From Chimonanthus salicifolius (Eukaryota; Streptophyta; Magnoliopsida; Laurales; Calycanthaceae), in contig CM023539.1 in NCBI GenBank assembly GCA_013350335.1, forward strand, positions 68,111,449-68,175,448: a stretch of DNA of 64,000 nt, read 5' to 3'. Shown here piece by piece: positions 63,061 through 64,000 of this stretch (position 1 is its first letter; every line of letters starts with the position of its first letter). Position numbers and translations under genes: made by a program. The notes beneath the pieces are model-generated. The model did not search any database. It was given only the letters and a program-made list of their open reading frames with translations, and was not told where the DNA came from.

Positions 63061-63934
63061 AACACCCGATATTAAAAATGTATTTCTCTTCCAAAGTTCA
63101 CAAATTAAACGACTAAGCACTATGGAAACTCACCGACGTTTCCTTCCCTCTTTGCTTCCTTTCAAGCAAGTGGGGCCTATGGAGTGGCTGCCGAGTTGAC
63201 TCGAGTGGCTAGACAACACAGCCACAATAAATGCTACAGGTCCCACATAGTAGCGTGGAGAGTTGGTAAAGTTGACACAAAACTTTTACTGTATGGAAGA
63301 CAAACATGGGTAGGGTTTTCGTTACAAGCTCAAGGCTACAGGTCTGACATAGTATCATTTAGTCCTTATACCACATAATAGTAAATTAGAAAAATCCACA
63401 CTTCAATGTTGAGACTTAAAAAAACACCATAATTGACTTGGCTTGATAAAGTCATGTTTCAAAGTCAACTAAATTCCGATCAAAATATAAAAGAAATTAA
63501 TTATCAAAATTGGAGATTTAAAATTTATATTCAAATGATATGATCAAAGTGATATTTCATCTAACTTTTTATTTAAAATTGGACGTTTCTAATAGATCTA
63601 TTGTGTGGGGCCAAAGCAACATGATGTGGCCCACAAAAGAGTTTATACCAAATCATGGGAACTGATTTGGGCAGCGGTAATTTTATCAAAATGGGACATT
63701 GTTTTAAATATTTTTTTTTTTATTGTGATAAATTGAAAAAGTAAAAGCGTCCCACGGGTCAAAGGAGCTGTCCAAAATCCAAATCATGTAAAAAGCAACA
63801 CATTACTAAAATATTATTAAATAGTATGTGAAGAGAATGGTAATATTATAGTTAATTATACATCAATGTTCAATTTTATTTTAGATTTTTAGTGATTCAA
63901 TACAAAGCTGCCAATCACCACCAACAAGTGGAGC
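63061..63934. other. No supported gene
   Basis: GCTACAGGTC plus ACATAGTA occurs twice (about 63234-63256 and 63332-63354). The 64-codon frame across it resembles no family. Otherwise nothing seen. Confidence 0.4.
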
Positions 63935-64000
63935 GGGGGTCAAAAATTCGGCCTCCCCGATATTTTGGATGATAAATTTCTCTCTTCTCTTTTTTTTTTT
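63935..64000. mobile_element. TCGGCCGATA-family MITE, cut by window end
   Basis: GGGGGTCAAAAATTCGGCC near 63935-63953, then CCCCGATATTTTGG and the typical CTCTCTTCTC-T(n) segment. It is the left end of another copy. Confidence 0.55.

Overview
The window is nuclear DNA of a flowering plant. It is AT-rich and gene-poor, has GT-AG introns several kilobases long, and carries plant-type transposons throughout. It contains a ubiquitin-ribosomal L40 fusion with plant residues, a plant HD-ZIP class I gene and a MIR166 precursor. I cannot fix the species from the sequence. Gene spacing and repeat load would suit a medium or large genome such as a magnoliid, but that is a guess.

Only four genes can be supported. 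(1) At 2772-9307 on the minus strand lie the first six exons of an EMB8-type alpha/beta hydrolase; the last exon is not seen and is probably left of the window. (2) At 13581-18123 on the plus strand is a complete five-exon gene for ubiquitin fused to ribosomal protein eL40 (128 aa). (3) At 28823-30068 on the minus strand is a complete two-exon HD-ZIP I factor (221 aa) of the ATHB7/ATHB12 type, with ABRE-like sites upstream. (4) Around 49022-49180 on the plus strand is a MIR166 hairpin with an exact miR166 and its star strand. They are unrelated housekeeping or regulatory genes and form no cluster.

The rest is mobile DNA and its debris. There are 5'-truncated LINEs with poly(A) and target-site duplications (TSDs), one of them nested; at least three tRNA-like SINE families; Stowaway MITEs; several hAT-type MITE families with 8-bp TSDs; TRIM-like elements, one complete and one a tandem LTR array; solo LTRs; and foldback elements.

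Three things are most worth a second look. First, intron 3 of the ubiquitin-L40 gene holds a palindrome of about 680 bp made of two inverted copies of a ubiquitin promoter plus exon 1, with the promoters pointing inward at the inverted exon fragments; a transcript from either would fold into a ubiquitin hairpin. Second, a dispersed family rich in the palindromic motif TCGGCCGA/TATCGGCCGATA appears to be a hAT-type MITE, because three copies have full or partial 8-bp TSDs. Third, the miR166 locus lies inside a misleading 206-codon open frame.
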